64,000 nucleotides of DNA from Brenneria salicis ATCC 15712 = DSM 30166. Its GTDB lineage: Bacteria > Pseudomonadota > Gammaproteobacteria > Enterobacterales > Enterobacteriaceae. A model generated the notes under the pieces. The model searched no databases. It was given only the letters and a program-made list of their open reading frames with translations, and had not been told where the DNA came from. The position numbers and the translations under genes are program-made. The DNA is taken from NCBI RefSeq assembly GCF_003315515.1, contig NZ_QNRY01000001.1, positions 248,001 to 312,000 of the forward strand, in the 5' to 3' direction. The first letter of the stretch is position 1. Every line of letters begins with the position of its first letter. Shown here piece by piece: positions 52,066 to 62,247 of the stretch.

Positions 52066-53796
52066 ATGTCTATCGCCCCTTTTCTCGCCGCTGCCGTACA
52101 GTTTGAACCGACGTTAGCCGCTAAAGACGACAATATTCGTCAGTTGCTGACAATGGTGGAACAAGCTGCCCAACAAGGCGCAAAACTGATCACCACCCCG
52201 GAAATGGCCACCACCGGTTACTGCTGGTATGACCGCCATGAAATTTCGTCCATGGTGGAAACCATTCCCGGCGATACTACCGGACGCTTTGCTGCCTTAG
52301 CACAGCGTTATCAATGCTATATCGTGCTCGGTATGCCGGAAGTGGATGCCACGACGTCATTGTATTACAACAGCGCCGTGTTGATTGGTCCGCAAGGCGT
52401 TATCGGCTGTCACCGCAAAAGTCATCCCTATATTTCCGAACCCAAATGGGCGGCGGCGGGCGATCTCGGTCATCAGGTCTTTGATACGCCGATTGGCCGC
52501 ATCGGGATGCTGGTCTGCATGGACATTCATTACCCGGAAACCGCACGCTTACTGGCTCTGGACGGTGCGGACATCATTTGCCACATCAGTAACTGGCTGG
52601 CGGAACGTACTCCCGCCCCTTACTGGATTAGCCGTGCCATGGAAAACAGTTGCTACCTGATTGAAAGTAACCGCTGGGGGCTGGAACGCGGCGTACAATT
52701 CAGCGGCGGCAGTTGCATCATCGAACCCGACGGTCATATCGCTGCTGTTATTGATGATGGCGACGGCATTGCCTTTGCCGACATTGACATTCGCCGCAGC
52801 CGCCAACATCAGGTACTGGGCCAACCGGTATTCAGCCAGCGCCGTCCCGACCATTATCAGCCGCTGCTCAGCGATAGCTTCTTATGGAACCCGCAGGATT
52901 TCTTCGGCCTGTACGGATATCGCCCGCTGCCCGCCGGACGTCAAAGCCGCATCAGCGTGGCGCAATATTCACCGGATGAACAGGTAGAGGATAATCTGGC
53001 GCGGATTATCGCGCTGACCGAAGCGGCGCTCAGCGAACAAGGCAGCGAACTGCTGATATTTCCCGAACGCGCGCTGACGGGTAACGCCGCGCCAGAAGTT
53101 AATGCGCAAAGCGCGGAGAGCCCCGCCGTACAAAGCCTGACGCGCTTAGCCATGAAACGGCGCATACATCTGGTGGTAGGGATGGCCGAACGCGAAGGCG
53201 ATACGTGTTACAACACGCAGATGTTGTTCGGCCCGCCGGGTATCATTGGGCGTTACCGCCAGATGCATCTGTCCGAAGCCGACCAACGGTGGGCAACCGC
53301 GGGAGATGAGTGGACAACCCTGGACACCCCGCTGGGACGCATTGGTTTGCTGCTGGGCAATGACCTCCTGCTGCCGGAAGCGGCGCGAATTCTGGCATTG
53401 GAAGGATGCGACATCCTTGCCTGTTCCGCCGCGCTGTCCGGCGGTTTTACCGGTTCACACCCCGGTAGCGCGGTAAAACAGAATTACCCGATCCCAACGG
53501 GCGCCGATCCGTTGCACTGGCACCTCGCACGCACACGGGCCGGGGAAAATAACCTCTACCTGGCCTTCGCCAATGCGGTAGACGCGAACAACGGCGGCTT
53601 CAGCGGCATTTTCGGCCCAGAAACCTTCCGTTTTCCCCGTAATGAACAGCTATTGTGGCAGGAACAAGCGATCGTCACACAGACGATCGATACCCGTCCG
53701 GTCGCCAACAGCGATTACCCAACCAACGTAGTACGCAGAAAGGATCTGGTCGCCATGCGCCTGCCCCATCATTATACCCTGTTGATTATTGGTTAA
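52066..53796 (+). CDS. tandem nitrilase-fold protein, second domain degenerate
   Basis: A 576-residue fusion of two carbon-nitrogen hydrolase domains, likely an amidase. Domain 1 (about 5-265) keeps the full triad: Glu46 (TTPEMATTG), Lys118 (CHRKSHP) and Cys151 (LVCMDIHYPE). Domain 2 (about 293-570) keeps Glu334 (FPERALTG) but has Gln399 for Lys and Gly431 for Cys, so it should be inactive. The ATG at 52066 is chosen because GAGGA lies five bases upstream. It is last in the amide cluster; an 8-bp stem-loop (53789-53811) overlaps its stop. Confidence 0.85.
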   Translation: MSIAPFLAAAVQFEPTLAAKDDNIRQLLTMVEQAAQQGAKLITTPEMATTGYCWYDRHEISSMVETIPGDTTGRFAALAQRYQCYIVLGMPEVDATTSLYYNSAVLIGPQGVIGCHRKSHPYISEPKWAAAGDLGHQVFDTPIGRIGMLVCMDIHYPETARLLALDGADIICHISNWLAERTPAPYWISRAMENSCYLIESNRWGLERGVQFSGGSCIIEPDGHIAAVIDDGDGIAFADIDIRRSRQHQVLGQPVFSQRRPDHYQPLLSDSFLWNPQDFFGLYGYRPLPAGRQSRISVAQYSPDEQVEDNLARIIALTEAALSEQGSELLIFPERALTGNAAPEVNAQSAESPAVQSLTRLAMKRRIHLVVGMAEREGDTCYNTQMLFGPPGIIGRYRQMHLSEADQRWATAGDEWTTLDTPLGRIGLLLGNDLLLPEAARILALEGCDILACSAALSGGFTGSHPGSAVKQNYPIPTGADPLHWHLARTRAGENNLYLAFANAVDANNGGFSGIFGPETFRFPRNEQLLWQEQAIVTQTIDTRPVANSDYPTNVVRRKDLVAMRLPHHYTLLIIG

Positions 53797-53832
53797 GTTT
53801 TATTTAACCAAACCGGACGGCGCAACATCAGA

Positions 53833-54996
53833 TTATCTGGTAATGGCATACCATTGCAGCATCTCACGTCTGCCATCGAGATATTGCGCATGGTTGTAGG
53901 TGCCACGGATAGCATTCTTATCAACATGCGCCAGTTGGGTTTCAATCCATGCGGTGTTGTAGCCCTGTTCGTGAAGAACGGTGCTCATGGTATGACGGAA
54001 GCCGTGACCCGTAACCCGGCCTGTATAGCCAATTCGCTTGAATACCTGATTGATACTGGCTTCGCTCATGGTCTTGCTAGGATCATTGCGTCCCGGAAAC
54101 AGTAAAGGAAATTGCCCCGTCATTGCTCTGATTTGTTCGATAATGGCTAACGCTTGGGTAGATAGCGGGATGATATGGGGACGGCGCATTTTCATGCGTT
54201 CAGCAGAAATTTCCCATAGCGCTTTATCAGTATCGATTTCAGACCATAATGCACCGCGCAATTCCCCTGTTCTCAGGCCAGTAATGATCAGCAATCTTGC
54301 TGCCAGCACCATCAATTCACTACCAGAGTAGCCAGCAAGGGCTTTAAAAAAGGCGGGAAGCTCTTCTATGGTCAGGAATGGGTAATGATGTGTAGACTCA
54401 TGCCCCTGCATGGCACTGGTGAGATCAGGCGCGGGATTATACTCGGCTCTGCCTGTCACGATGGCATAGCGAAACACTTCACCGCAGCGTTGATGCACTT
54501 TCTTGGCTTTCTCGGTCGCCCCTCGGTCTTCCATCTTTTTAAGCACATTTAGCAGTTCCAACGGCTTGATGTCTGCAACAGGGCGTTGACCAATGAACGG
54601 GAAGACGTCTTTGTTGAAGGCTTCAAGAATGTCAGAGTCATACCCCGCAGACCATTTCTTCACTTTCATGCTGTGCCATTCGAGCGCAATTTGCTGAAAG
54701 GTATTTTTCACTTCTTCGATTTGGGCTTGTTTACTTTCTTGCTTAAACGCACTCGGATCAACCCCATTAACCAGCAGCTTTTTAGCATCATCTCTTTTGC
54801 TTCTGGCATCGGCTAAGGTAATGGTCGGGTAGACACCAAACACCACACGTTTTTCTTTACCTGCGATACGGTATTTCATGCGCCAGCTTTTGGTGCCGTT
54901 AGGGAACACCTCCAGATACATGCCCCCACCATCTGCTAACTTGTAGGGTTTATCTTTGGGCTTGGCAGTCTCTACCTGTCTGGCATTGAGCTTCAT
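53833..54996 (-). CDS. tyrosine-type site-specific integrase next to tRNA-Thr
   Basis: A 387-residue integrase of the P4/CP4 type. The N-terminal arm-binding (DUF4102-like) domain starts MKLNARQVETAKPKDKPYKLADGGG-like (about 1-85). The catalytic residues are all present: Arg242 (LRTGELRG), His331/Arg334 (HGFRHT), His357 and Tyr367 (RGTYNHA). It is 175 bp from the 3' end of thrW, the site used by CP4-6 in E. coli. The reading frame is intact, so it could still work. Confidence 0.92.
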   Translation of the reverse strand: MKLNARQVETAKPKDKPYKLADGGGMYLEVFPNGTKSWRMKYRIAGKEKRVVFGVYPTITLADARSKRDDAKKLLVNGVDPSAFKQESKQAQIEEVKNTFQQIALEWHSMKVKKWSAGYDSDILEAFNKDVFPFIGQRPVADIKPLELLNVLKKMEDRGATEKAKKVHQRCGEVFRYAIVTGRAEYNPAPDLTSAMQGHESTHHYPFLTIEELPAFFKALAGYSGSELMVLAARLLIITGLRTGELRGALWSEIDTDKALWEISAERMKMRRPHIIPLSTQALAIIEQIRAMTGQFPLLFPGRNDPSKTMSEASINQVFKRIGYTGRVTGHGFRHTMSTVLHEQGYNTAWIETQLAHVDKNAIRGTYNHAQYLDGRREMLQWYAITR

Positions 54997-55171
54997 TTGG
55001 GGGCATCTCCTTTAGACCGAACACGATATGCCCCCACCGATGCCCCCAACTCACCGTAGATTTCTGTGAACGTGAGTAGACGAGTAGAGACAATAAGGGC
55101 CGTGAAACCGCGTATTATAAGGGTTTAAAGGGTGTTTGAGTAGACTTAGGGAGACGTTAAAATAGGTAGGA

Positions 55172-55247
55172 TGGTGCCGATAATAGGAGTCGAACCTACG
55201 ACCTTCGCATTACGAATGCGCTGCTCTACCAACTAAGCTATATCGGC
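55172..55247 (-). tRNA. thrW: tRNA-Thr (CGU anticodon)
   Basis: A 76-nt tRNA on the minus strand, with acceptor GCCGATA/TATCGGC, TTCG loop, and encoded CCA (complement of 55172-55174). The anticodon loop TTCGTAA gives CGU, so it reads ACG Thr codons. It appears to differ from E. coli thrW by one base in the D arm. It sits downstream of proA, as in E. coli, and its 3' end faces the integrase. Confidence 0.97.
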
Positions 55248-55369
55248 CTTAAGACTCGTCGTGGCGAATGCCAGACGTGAACTACGGGGTGACAAACTAG
55301 TGAAAACGACACATCAAGTCAAGCGTTTGGCTGTCGTCTGCTGGTTTTATAATCGTCTTGAGCCCGATA

Positions 55370-55411
55370 AGGATCCTCTGATAATTTTCCAAGCTAATAA
55401 CAGAGGATCCT
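55370..55411 (-). terminator. long hairpin downstream of proA
   Basis: AGGATCCTCTG (55370-55380) and CAGAGGATCCT (55401-55411), an 11-bp perfect stem with a 20-base loop, 25 bp after the proA stop on the minus strand. No T run follows, so it may stabilise the proBA message rather than end it. Confidence 0.5.
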
Positions 55412-55436
55412 ATAACTTTCAGGTTTAAAAGAGAGG

Positions 55437-56690
55437 TTATGGACGCACCAGATCATCGCCGTAACCAATCCATTTGTAGGTGGTTAGCGCTTCTAATCCC
55501 ATCGGGCCGCGAGCGTGCAGTTTCTGTGTGCTGACCGCGACTTCCGCGCCCAGACCAAACTGTCCGCCGTCGGTAAAGCGCGTGCTGGCATTCACATAAA
55601 CCGCCGAGGAATCCACTGTCCGAACGAAGCGTTCCGCGTTGCTCAGAGAGCGCGTCAGAATCGCATCCGAGTGCTGCGTACCATGCTGGCGAATATGGGC
55701 GATGGCCTGATCCAGGTCGTCCACCAGCGTGACATTCAGGTCGTTGGAAAGCCATTCGTCATCATAGTCAGCTTCTTCCACCGCAACCACCTTCGCCGGG
55801 CCTTCACTCAGATATGGCATCGCCGATGTGCTGGCATGTAGCGTCACGCCGGCCTGCGCCATTTTCCTGCTCAGTTCCGGCAGGAAGGTGGCGGCAATGC
55901 TTTGCTGAACCAGCAGGGTTTCCAGACTGTTACAGGCGCTGGGGCGCTGAACTTTAGCGCTCTCGATGACCGTCAGCGCGTTGTCAAAATCAATGCTTTC
56001 GTCCGCGTAGATGTGACACACCCCGATGCCCCCGGTAATCACCGGGATGGTCGATTGCTCACGGCACAGTTTATGCAAGCCCGCGCCGCCGCGAGGAATG
56101 AGCATGTCCACATAACGATCCAGTCTGAGTAACTGATTCACCAGTTCGCGATCGGGACTTTCAATCGCCTGAACCGCGGCGGCAGGCAGGCCGCATTGTG
56201 CCAGCGCCTGTTGAATGACTTTTACCGTCGCCGCATTGGTGCGATAAGTCTCTTTACCACCGCGTAGAATGACCGCATTACCTGTTTTCAGGCACAGGGA
56301 AGCCACATCAATCGTTACGTTGGGCCGTGCTTCATAAATCACGCCAACCACGCCGAGGGGTACACGCCGACGCTCCAGCTTGAGGCCGTTATCCAACATG
56401 CTGCCATCAATGATTTGCCCGACCGGATCAGTTAAACGGCACACCTGGCGTACATCGTCGGCGATAGCCGTCAGACGCGCAGGCGTCAGCAGCAAGCGAT
56501 CCTGTAACGCGTCGCTCATGCCGTTCTGTCGCGCATCGGCCAGATCCCGTTCGTTGGCGGCCAATATTGTCGCGCTCTCCGCTTCGAGCAAATCCGCTAT
56601 CATCAGCAACGCGCGATCTTTTTCAGCCGTGCTCAGCACCGCTAACTGATAAGACGCCGCTTTTGCCGCTTTGCCCATCTGTTCAAGCAT
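55437..56690 (-). CDS. proA: glutamate-5-semialdehyde dehydrogenase (gamma-glutamyl phosphate reductase)
   Basis: NADPH-dependent reduction of gamma-glutamyl phosphate, the second step of proline synthesis. The 417-residue aldehyde-dehydrogenase-fold protein has the family segments [26 protein letters not shown], and the catalytic Cys in [12 protein letters not shown]. It follows proB by 10 bp on the minus strand. Confidence 0.97.
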   Translation of the reverse strand: MLEQMGKAAKAASYQLAVLSTAEKDRALLMIADLLEAESATILAANERDLADARQNGMSDALQDRLLLTPARLTAIADDVRQVCRLTDPVGQIIDGSMLDNGLKLERRRVPLGVVGVIYEARPNVTIDVASLCLKTGNAVILRGGKETYRTNAATVKVIQQALAQCGLPAAAVQAIESPDRELVNQLLRLDRYVDMLIPRGGAGLHKLCREQSTIPVITGGIGVCHIYADESIDFDNALTVIESAKVQRPSACNSLETLLVQQSIAATFLPELSRKMAQAGVTLHASTSAMPYLSEGPAKVVAVEEADYDDEWLSNDLNVTLVDDLDQAIAHIRQHGTQHSDAILTRSLSNAERFVRTVDSSAVYVNASTRFTDGGQFGLGAEVAVSTQKLHARGPMGLEALTTYKWIGYGDDLVRP

Positions 56691-56700
56691 GGCTTGCTCC

Positions 56701-57804
56701 TTAATTGATAATCATGTCGTCCCGATGAACTGCCACCGGGCCGTATTCATAACCGAGAATATCGTCAATCTGCTGGGAGTGATGCCCGGCAATCATACGC
56801 AGCGCATCACTGTTATAGCGGGTGACGGCGTGGGCGATATCGCGCCCCATCAGGCTGCGAATACGGATAACTTCACCACGGGAGAAATTCCCCGCCACGT
56901 CGCGGATACCTTTGGGCAGCAACGAACTGCCGCGTTCGAGAATGGCCGACAATGCGCCATCATCCACGGTTATCTCACCGGCTGGCGGCGCGCCGAAGAT
57001 CCAGCGTTTGCGCCTTTCCAATGGCGCTTCCAGCGCATGGAAGCGCGTGCCGACAGAAACGTCGGCAATCACATCCCCAATCACCCCCGGCTTGCCGCCC
57101 GCGGCAATCACGACATCGATACCCGCACGGCAAGCCACATCCGCCGCCTGGAGCTTGGTCGACATGCCTCCGGTGCCCAATCCCGATACGCTATCGCCCG
57201 CAATGCTGCGCAACGCATCGTTAATTCCGGTTACTTCACGGATCAATTCCGCCGCCGGATTTTTACGCGGATCGGCGGTAAACAGCCCGGCCTGATCGGT
57301 TAGCAGCAGCAATTTATCCGCATCAGCGAGAATGGCAGCCAACGCGGAAAGGTTATCATTATCGCCGACTTTGATTTCAGCCGTCGCCACCGCATCATTT
57401 TCATTGATAACCGGAACAATGTGGTTATCTAGCAGCGCCCGCATGGTGTCACGCGCGTTCAGAAAGCGTTCGCGATCCTCCAGATCCGCACGGGTCAGCA
57501 ACATCTGTCCGATGTGGATACCATAAATGGAAAATAGCTGTTCCCAGAGTTGGATCAGGCGGCTTTGCCCCACGGCTGCCAGCAGTTGTTTGGTCGCAAT
57601 GGTCGCGGGGAGCTCAGGGTAACCCAGATGCTCACGACCAGCGGCAATCGCCCCTGACGTGACAATCACGATTTTGTGTCCCGCCGCATGTTGCTGCGCG
57701 CACTGACGAACCAGTTCAACAATATGGGCGCGATTAAGACGGCGTGAACCGCCCGTCAACACGCTGGTGCCAAGTTTCACAACCAAGGTCTGGCTGCCGC
57801 TCAT
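56701..57804 (-). CDS. proB: glutamate 5-kinase
   Basis: Phosphorylates glutamate to begin proline synthesis and is feedback-inhibited by proline. The amino-acid-kinase domain (about 1-260: [42 protein letters not shown]) is followed by a C-terminal PUA domain (about 275-367: [11 protein letters not shown]). The open frame starts at 57828, but [12 protein letters not shown] at 57804 is the family start (367 residues). First gene of proBA. Confidence 0.96.
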   Translation of the reverse strand: MSGSQTLVVKLGTSVLTGGSRRLNRAHIVELVRQCAQQHAAGHKIVIVTSGAIAAGREHLGYPELPATIATKQLLAAVGQSRLIQLWEQLFSIYGIHIGQMLLTRADLEDRERFLNARDTMRALLDNHIVPVINENDAVATAEIKVGDNDNLSALAAILADADKLLLLTDQAGLFTADPRKNPAAELIREVTGINDALRSIAGDSVSGLGTGGMSTKLQAADVACRAGIDVVIAAGGKPGVIGDVIADVSVGTRFHALEAPLERRKRWIFGAPPAGEITVDDGALSAILERGSSLLPKGIRDVAGNFSRGEVIRIRSLMGRDIAHAVTRYNSDALRMIAGHHSQQIDDILGYEYGPVAVHRDDMIIN

Positions 57805-57930
57805 AATTTCTCTACCGTTAGTCGTCATAAAAAAGACAAATCAGGGAAACGTTGTAACAGGACAGACGCGTTATGCCAACAGGCTCAACGCGAAAACCTG
57901 TGAATAAAATAGGGGATCAAAGGGGAAATA

Positions 57931-58305
57931 TCACGGTCGTGCGGTTAATGCACAGGCGGGTTCCAACGATTTCAGCAATTTTTCCAAACGAACATGGAAT
58001 GCTTGTTGGGTTTTTTCAAGTTGAGCCATCACGTCTTTATCTTTGATTTTCTCTTCACACCAGTTACCGCTTTTATCATACAAACCAAAATGGTAGTCAT
58101 AGCTAAAAACATGTCCCTGATCTTCCAGCGTCAACCACCAGCCCCAGAACTCCCGTTTCTCAGGCGCAGGTTTGACGTTGACGCAAACGGCCAGACAATC
58201 GAAGAAAAAATGTTGGTGTTCGCACTGCCCTTCACGCAAGTAGGGTCCCAACGATGCAAAGTTCTTCATGAGCCTGCTTTTCGGGTGTCCACTCGGTAAC
58301 ATCAT
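57931..58305 (-). CDS. crl: sigma factor-binding protein Crl
   Basis: Helps the stationary-phase sigma factor RpoS bind core RNA polymerase. The 124-residue product keeps [51 protein letters not shown]. The open frame extends to 58389, but GAGGAG seven bases before ATG 58305 and alignment with E. coli (133 residues) fix the start. It lies between proB and frsA as expected. Confidence 0.93.
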   Translation of the reverse strand: MMLPSGHPKSRLMKNFASLGPYLREGQCEHQHFFFDCLAVCVNVKPAPEKREFWGWWLTLEDQGHVFSYDYHFGLYDKSGNWCEEKIKDKDVMAQLEKTQQAFHVRLEKLLKSLEPACALTARP

Positions 58306-58398
58306 CAGCAATCTCCTCAGGTTGAATCTTCTTTTTAGCAGAGAATGGCGATTTATCAACTCACCGGCGAAATAATGCAGCAAGGACAACCGTATGCA

Positions 58399-59649
58399 CT
58401 AAGCTAATTGTTTGCCCAGCCAGTTGCTGATCTCCTGCAATGCTCGATGAAAGTTTTGATAGACCGGTGAAAAATTAACCGGCAACAATTTCCCCCTCGT
58501 GGACGAGTTGACGATTAAGGCAGCCTCTTCCTTCGGACTCACCACATCATTATCCCAGTATCCGGCCAGCATGGGTGTGGGACAACGGCGGCCCAGCAAT
58601 CCTTGCGTTTTCAGTGAATAGCGTCCCAGTTCCGTTTTCAATGCCATATCGGTAGAGAATGGCATCCCCAGCCGACTGGCCAGCACATCCATAAACATAT
58701 CCGGCACCTGTTGCTGGCGCTGCGTATCACACAGTAAGTGATGCACCACCGGCCCCAGACAGGCGACCGCACGTAAACGCTGCGATTCGAGATAGGCCAG
58801 GCGCACCGCGATATTGGCGCCAAAGCGAAAACCAAACGTGCCGACGCGACAGTGATCAACCCAGGGCACATCCGCTAACGCCCGTAAAACCTGTTGATGC
58901 AGGAAACTCGAATCCTGATCCAGCTTCCAGCGAGACGAGAACCCCACGGAGGGAACATCGATAGTCAACATCGCCATACCCGCCGGCGCCAGGTAATCAC
59001 GAAACAGGCGATGATAATCGCTTTGCAGCGTATCCAGACTGCCGCACACCAGAATGGTGGGGAAAGGCGCTTCGTCTTGTTGAGGTAAATGCAGGAAGCC
59101 GGTCAGTGATCCGCCTCCCTGAATCGGAAAAGTGAGCTCTTTTAACTCATAAGGAAGATATTTCGCCGCTTCTTCATAAGCGCGGTTAGCAAGGGTCTGC
59201 GCCTGCTCTGCCAGTTCATCGCCTTTAATATACGGATAAGCCGCAATACTATAGAGATTGGCGGCATTCAGCCAGTATTGGCCGTTTTGCGCGCAATCGG
59301 TTCTGTCCATGGCTTGCTGTTGCCAGTTTGCGCCCTGCTTAGCCCACTCGTAAATCCAGTTGCCGCTACGGTAACCAATCACGGTGTCCAGCAAATGTTC
59401 GCTGCTTCTTTTCTCATTGCTCACGGCGATACGCGCCAATACCGCTTCAATATCCCACGGATCGACTCCGCGCCAGATCCACATCAACCGGTTGATCATT
59501 CGATACCAGTTACGGGTATTCTCGCCTTCCAGCGTGTAATGCACACCCAACGCTTCCGATGTATGACGCGTCCGCCTGACCAGCGTGGAGGTTTCCGCGT
59601 GTTTAAAGGAGGGTTTGAAGAGGGTTTCAGACAGATTAGCTTGCGCCAA
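58399..59649 (-). CDS. frsA: esterase/fermentation-respiration switch protein FrsA
   Basis: Alpha/beta-hydrolase-type protein (formerly YafA), found to bind the glucose-PTS protein IIA(Glc) in E. coli. The product contains [36 protein letters not shown] and [22 protein letters not shown] site lies within the open frame, five bases before a TTG at 59649 that gives [12 protein letters not shown], matching E. coli [14 protein letters not shown]. An ATG at 59661 would add four residues but lacks a ribosome binding site. Confidence 0.88.
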   Translation of the reverse strand: MAQANLSETLFKPSFKHAETSTLVRRTRHTSEALGVHYTLEGENTRNWYRMINRLMWIWRGVDPWDIEAVLARIAVSNEKRSSEHLLDTVIGYRSGNWIYEWAKQGANWQQQAMDRTDCAQNGQYWLNAANLYSIAAYPYIKGDELAEQAQTLANRAYEEAAKYLPYELKELTFPIQGGGSLTGFLHLPQQDEAPFPTILVCGSLDTLQSDYHRLFRDYLAPAGMAMLTIDVPSVGFSSRWKLDQDSSFLHQQVLRALADVPWVDHCRVGTFGFRFGANIAVRLAYLESQRLRAVACLGPVVHHLLCDTQRQQQVPDMFMDVLASRLGMPFSTDMALKTELGRYSLKTQGLLGRRCPTPMLAGYWDNDVVSPKEEAALIVNSSTRGKLLPVNFSPVYQNFHRALQEISNWLGKQLA

Positions 59650-59883
59650 AGCGACCTCCATTAATGTAAACCGCCGTTAGCGGACCAACAAACCATTGCC
59701 ATATTAACAATACCAGAATTAATAAACCTGAATTAATAAACACAGAGTGTAACGGACTCACGGTGATGAAGACAAACGGCGCAGCGCAGAAGTGCAAACG
59801 CCACTCAAAGCGCCGCCTGTTGCCTCGCGCATGATGCATTCAACGATTCGACAGCCGCTATAAAAAACAATCGCCATAAACAA

Positions 59884-59908
59884 CAATGCCCGGCGGAACC
59901 GGGCATTG
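59884..59908 (-). terminator. terminator of gpt
   Basis: CAATGCCCGG/CCGGGCATTG, a 10-bp stem with a 5-base loop, followed on the minus strand by a T-rich tract (complement of about 59864-59880). It separates gpt from frsA, both on the minus strand. Confidence 0.8.
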
Positions 59909-59928
59909 AAGCAGACAATAAATAGCGA

Positions 59929-60387
59929 TTAACGGCCAGACAACGGCGGCACAAATACCACGCCCATATCCCACGGCTGTTCGATCCAGGTATCCTGCGG
60001 GATATCGACGATGTAGTCGTCAACCAGCGGTTTGCCTGCGGGTTTAGCGAAAATGGTGACAAACCTCGCTTTAGGGTACATGTCGCGAATCGCTTTGGCC
60101 GTACCGCCGGTATCAACCAGATCATCGACAACGATAAAGCCTTCGCCATCACCTTCTGCGCGCTTGAGCACTTTCATTTCACGCTGGTTATCATGGTCAT
60201 AGCTGGAAATGCAAACGGTATCAACATGACGGATCCCCAGTTCACGCGCCAGCAGCGCTGCGGGAACCAACCCGCCGCGGCTAACAGCAATAATGCCTTT
60301 CCATTGTTCGGCAGGCAATAAACGCTGCGCCAGTTTGCGGGCCTGGATTTGCAACATATCCCAGGTTACAACGTACTTTTCGCTCAT
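59929..60387 (-). CDS. gpt: xanthine-guanine phosphoribosyltransferase
   Basis: Purine-salvage enzyme converting guanine, xanthine and hypoxanthine to their nucleotides. The 152-residue product equals the E. coli length and has the PRPP-binding motif [17 protein letters not shown] and the flexible-loop YDHDNQ. The open frame extends to 60540, but [13 protein letters not shown] at 60387 is the family start. Confidence 0.96.
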   Translation of the reverse strand: MSEKYVVTWDMLQIQARKLAQRLLPAEQWKGIIAVSRGGLVPAALLARELGIRHVDTVCISSYDHDNQREMKVLKRAEGDGEGFIVVDDLVDTGGTAKAIRDMYPKARFVTIFAKPAGKPLVDDYIVDIPQDTWIEQPWDMGVVFVPPLSGR

Positions 60388-60725
60388 AAAATATATCCCA
60401 GCCGAATCGAAGATAATTGGCTTAATTTGAGTCTGAGGGGAAAAAAGGTTGCGCGAGATTATAGATATCCAACGCCATAAAAACCAGTATTTCTCAGCCT
60501 GAGAATCAGGTTTTCGCACTATCCATGCTGTCCAAATCAAAATTCAGCGTTACGTCAGTACAAATAAGGGTGGCAAGCGCGTCGCCAATTTTCCCCGCTC
60601 CCGGCAGAAAGTGATATTCTGTCGCAACAGGCCATATCGGATGGCTGATCGTGATTAACCTTCCACCTGTCGCGCCTGAACACCAGACGCCCAAAACAGG
60701 CTCGATGATAAAGGAGACGCAAAAA

Positions 60726-62186
60726 GTGTCTGAATTGTCTCAACTTGCCCCGCAACCGTTGTGGGACATTTTTGCCAAGATCTGTTCTATTCCTCATCCG
60801 TCTTACCATGAAGAAGCGCTGGCGGCACACATCCTTGAGTGGGCGAAAGAAAAAGGCATTCATGCCGAGCGCGATCAGGTTGGCAATATCCTGTTGCGCA
60901 AAGCGGCTACCGCGGGTATGGAAAAGCGCAAACCGGTGGTGCTACAGGCGCACCTGGATATGGTGCCGCAGAAAAACAATGACACCGTGCATGATTTCAC
61001 CACCGATCCCATCCAACCGTATATTGATGGCGAATGGGTAAAAGCCCGCGGCACCACGCTGGGCGCCGACAATGGCATCGGTATGGCGTCGGCGCTGGCA
61101 GTGCTGGCGGATAGCAGCGTCAAACACGGTCCGCTGGAAGTTCTGCTGACCATGACCGAAGAATCCGGTATGGATGGCGCTTTTGGCCTGCAACCGAACT
61201 GGCTGCAAGGTGAAATCCTGATCAACACCGATTCGGAAGAAGAAGGCGAAATTTACATGGGTTGTGCCGGCGGCATTGACTTCATTACCCGTTTACCGTT
61301 GGTGCGTGAAGCGCTGCCGGCTGGCTATCAGACGCTGAAACTGATCATCAAAGGTCTGAAAGGCGGTCATTCCGGCTGTGATATTCATCTCGGTCTGGGT
61401 AACGCCAACAAATTGCTGGCCCGTTTCCTGTTTGAACAGGCGGAAAAACTGGATCTCCGTATTCTTGATTTGAACGGTGGTACGCTGCGTAACGCTATTC
61501 CTCGTGAATCCTTTGTCACGCTGGCATTGCCGGCAGCCAACGTCGATCACCTGAAAGCATCAGCGCAGGCGTATCTGTCTACGCTGAAAAATGAACTGGC
61601 TGCCGTCGAGAAAAATTTGAACATCCTGATGGAAACCCGTGATGCTCCAGCACTGGCGCTGACCAAAGATAGCCGCGATCGGCTGCTGGCATTGCTGAAC
61701 GCCATGCCAAACGGGGTGATCCGCATGAGTGATGCCGTAAAAGGCGTGGTGGAAACCTCATTAAATCTCGGCGTCGTCACCATGAACGAGCGGGAAACGG
61801 AAATCGTCTGTCTGATCCGCTCACTGGTCGATAGCGGCAAAGACTACGTTGTGAGCATGCTTACTGCGCTGGGACAACTGGCGGGCGCGCATGCCTCGCC
61901 CAAAGGCGGCTATCCAGGCTGGCAGCCGGATGCAAACTCACAAGTGATGCAATTGGCGCGCGAAACATACCAGAAGCTATTCAATAAAACGCCGAGCATC
62001 ATGGTGATCCATGCCGGACTGGAATGCGGTCTGTTCAAAAAGCCCTATCCAGATATGGACATGGTTTCCATCGGGCCAACCATCACCGGGCCGCATTCAC
62101 CGGACGAACAAGTTCATATCGCCAGTGTGGGCCAGTACTGGCAACTGCTTACGGCGTTGCTGAAAGCCATTCCTGAACGCACGTAA
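60726..62186 (+). CDS. pepD: cytosol non-specific dipeptidase (aminoacyl-histidine dipeptidase)
   Basis: Zinc peptidase hydrolysing Xaa-His and other dipeptides in the cytoplasm. The 486-residue M20-family protein has metal ligands in LQAHLDMVPQ, GADNGIG, TEESGMDGA, and the C-terminal HAGLECGLF. The start is GTG at 60726 with AAGGAG nine bases upstream, as in E. coli; the open frame begins at 60651. Divergent from gpt. Confidence 0.96.
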   Translation: MSELSQLAPQPLWDIFAKICSIPHPSYHEEALAAHILEWAKEKGIHAERDQVGNILLRKAATAGMEKRKPVVLQAHLDMVPQKNNDTVHDFTTDPIQPYIDGEWVKARGTTLGADNGIGMASALAVLADSSVKHGPLEVLLTMTEESGMDGAFGLQPNWLQGEILINTDSEEEGEIYMGCAGGIDFITRLPLVREALPAGYQTLKLIIKGLKGGHSGCDIHLGLGNANKLLARFLFEQAEKLDLRILDLNGGTLRNAIPRESFVTLALPAANVDHLKASAQAYLSTLKNELAAVEKNLNILMETRDAPALALTKDSRDRLLALLNAMPNGVIRMSDAVKGVVETSLNLGVVTMNERETEIVCLIRSLVDSGKDYVVSMLTALGQLAGAHASPKGGYPGWQPDANSQVMQLARETYQKLFNKTPSIMVIHAGLECGLFKKPYPDMDMVSIGPTITGPHSPDEQVHIASVGQYWQLLTALLKAIPERT

Positions 62187-62198
62187 TCATCAGGTGAT

Positions 62199-62225
62199 AA
62201 GAGGCGGCGGCAAAGGCCGCCTCTT
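62199..62225. terminator. hairpin between pepD and dinB
   Basis: AAGAGGCGGC (62199-62208) and GCCGCCTCTT (62216-62225), a 10-bp stem with a 7-base loop, followed by TTGC. It lies between the convergent ends of pepD and dinB and can act on both. Confidence 0.75.
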
Positions 62226-62247
62226 TGCAGCAGACACCGGCAATTGC

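Noticed and set aside
53789..53811. Attachment-site core or strong terminator at the end of the nitrilase gene
   Set aside because: It is an 8-bp TTGGTTAA/TTAACCAA stem-loop overlapping the stop codon with no T run, and it shows no similarity to the thrW 3' end.
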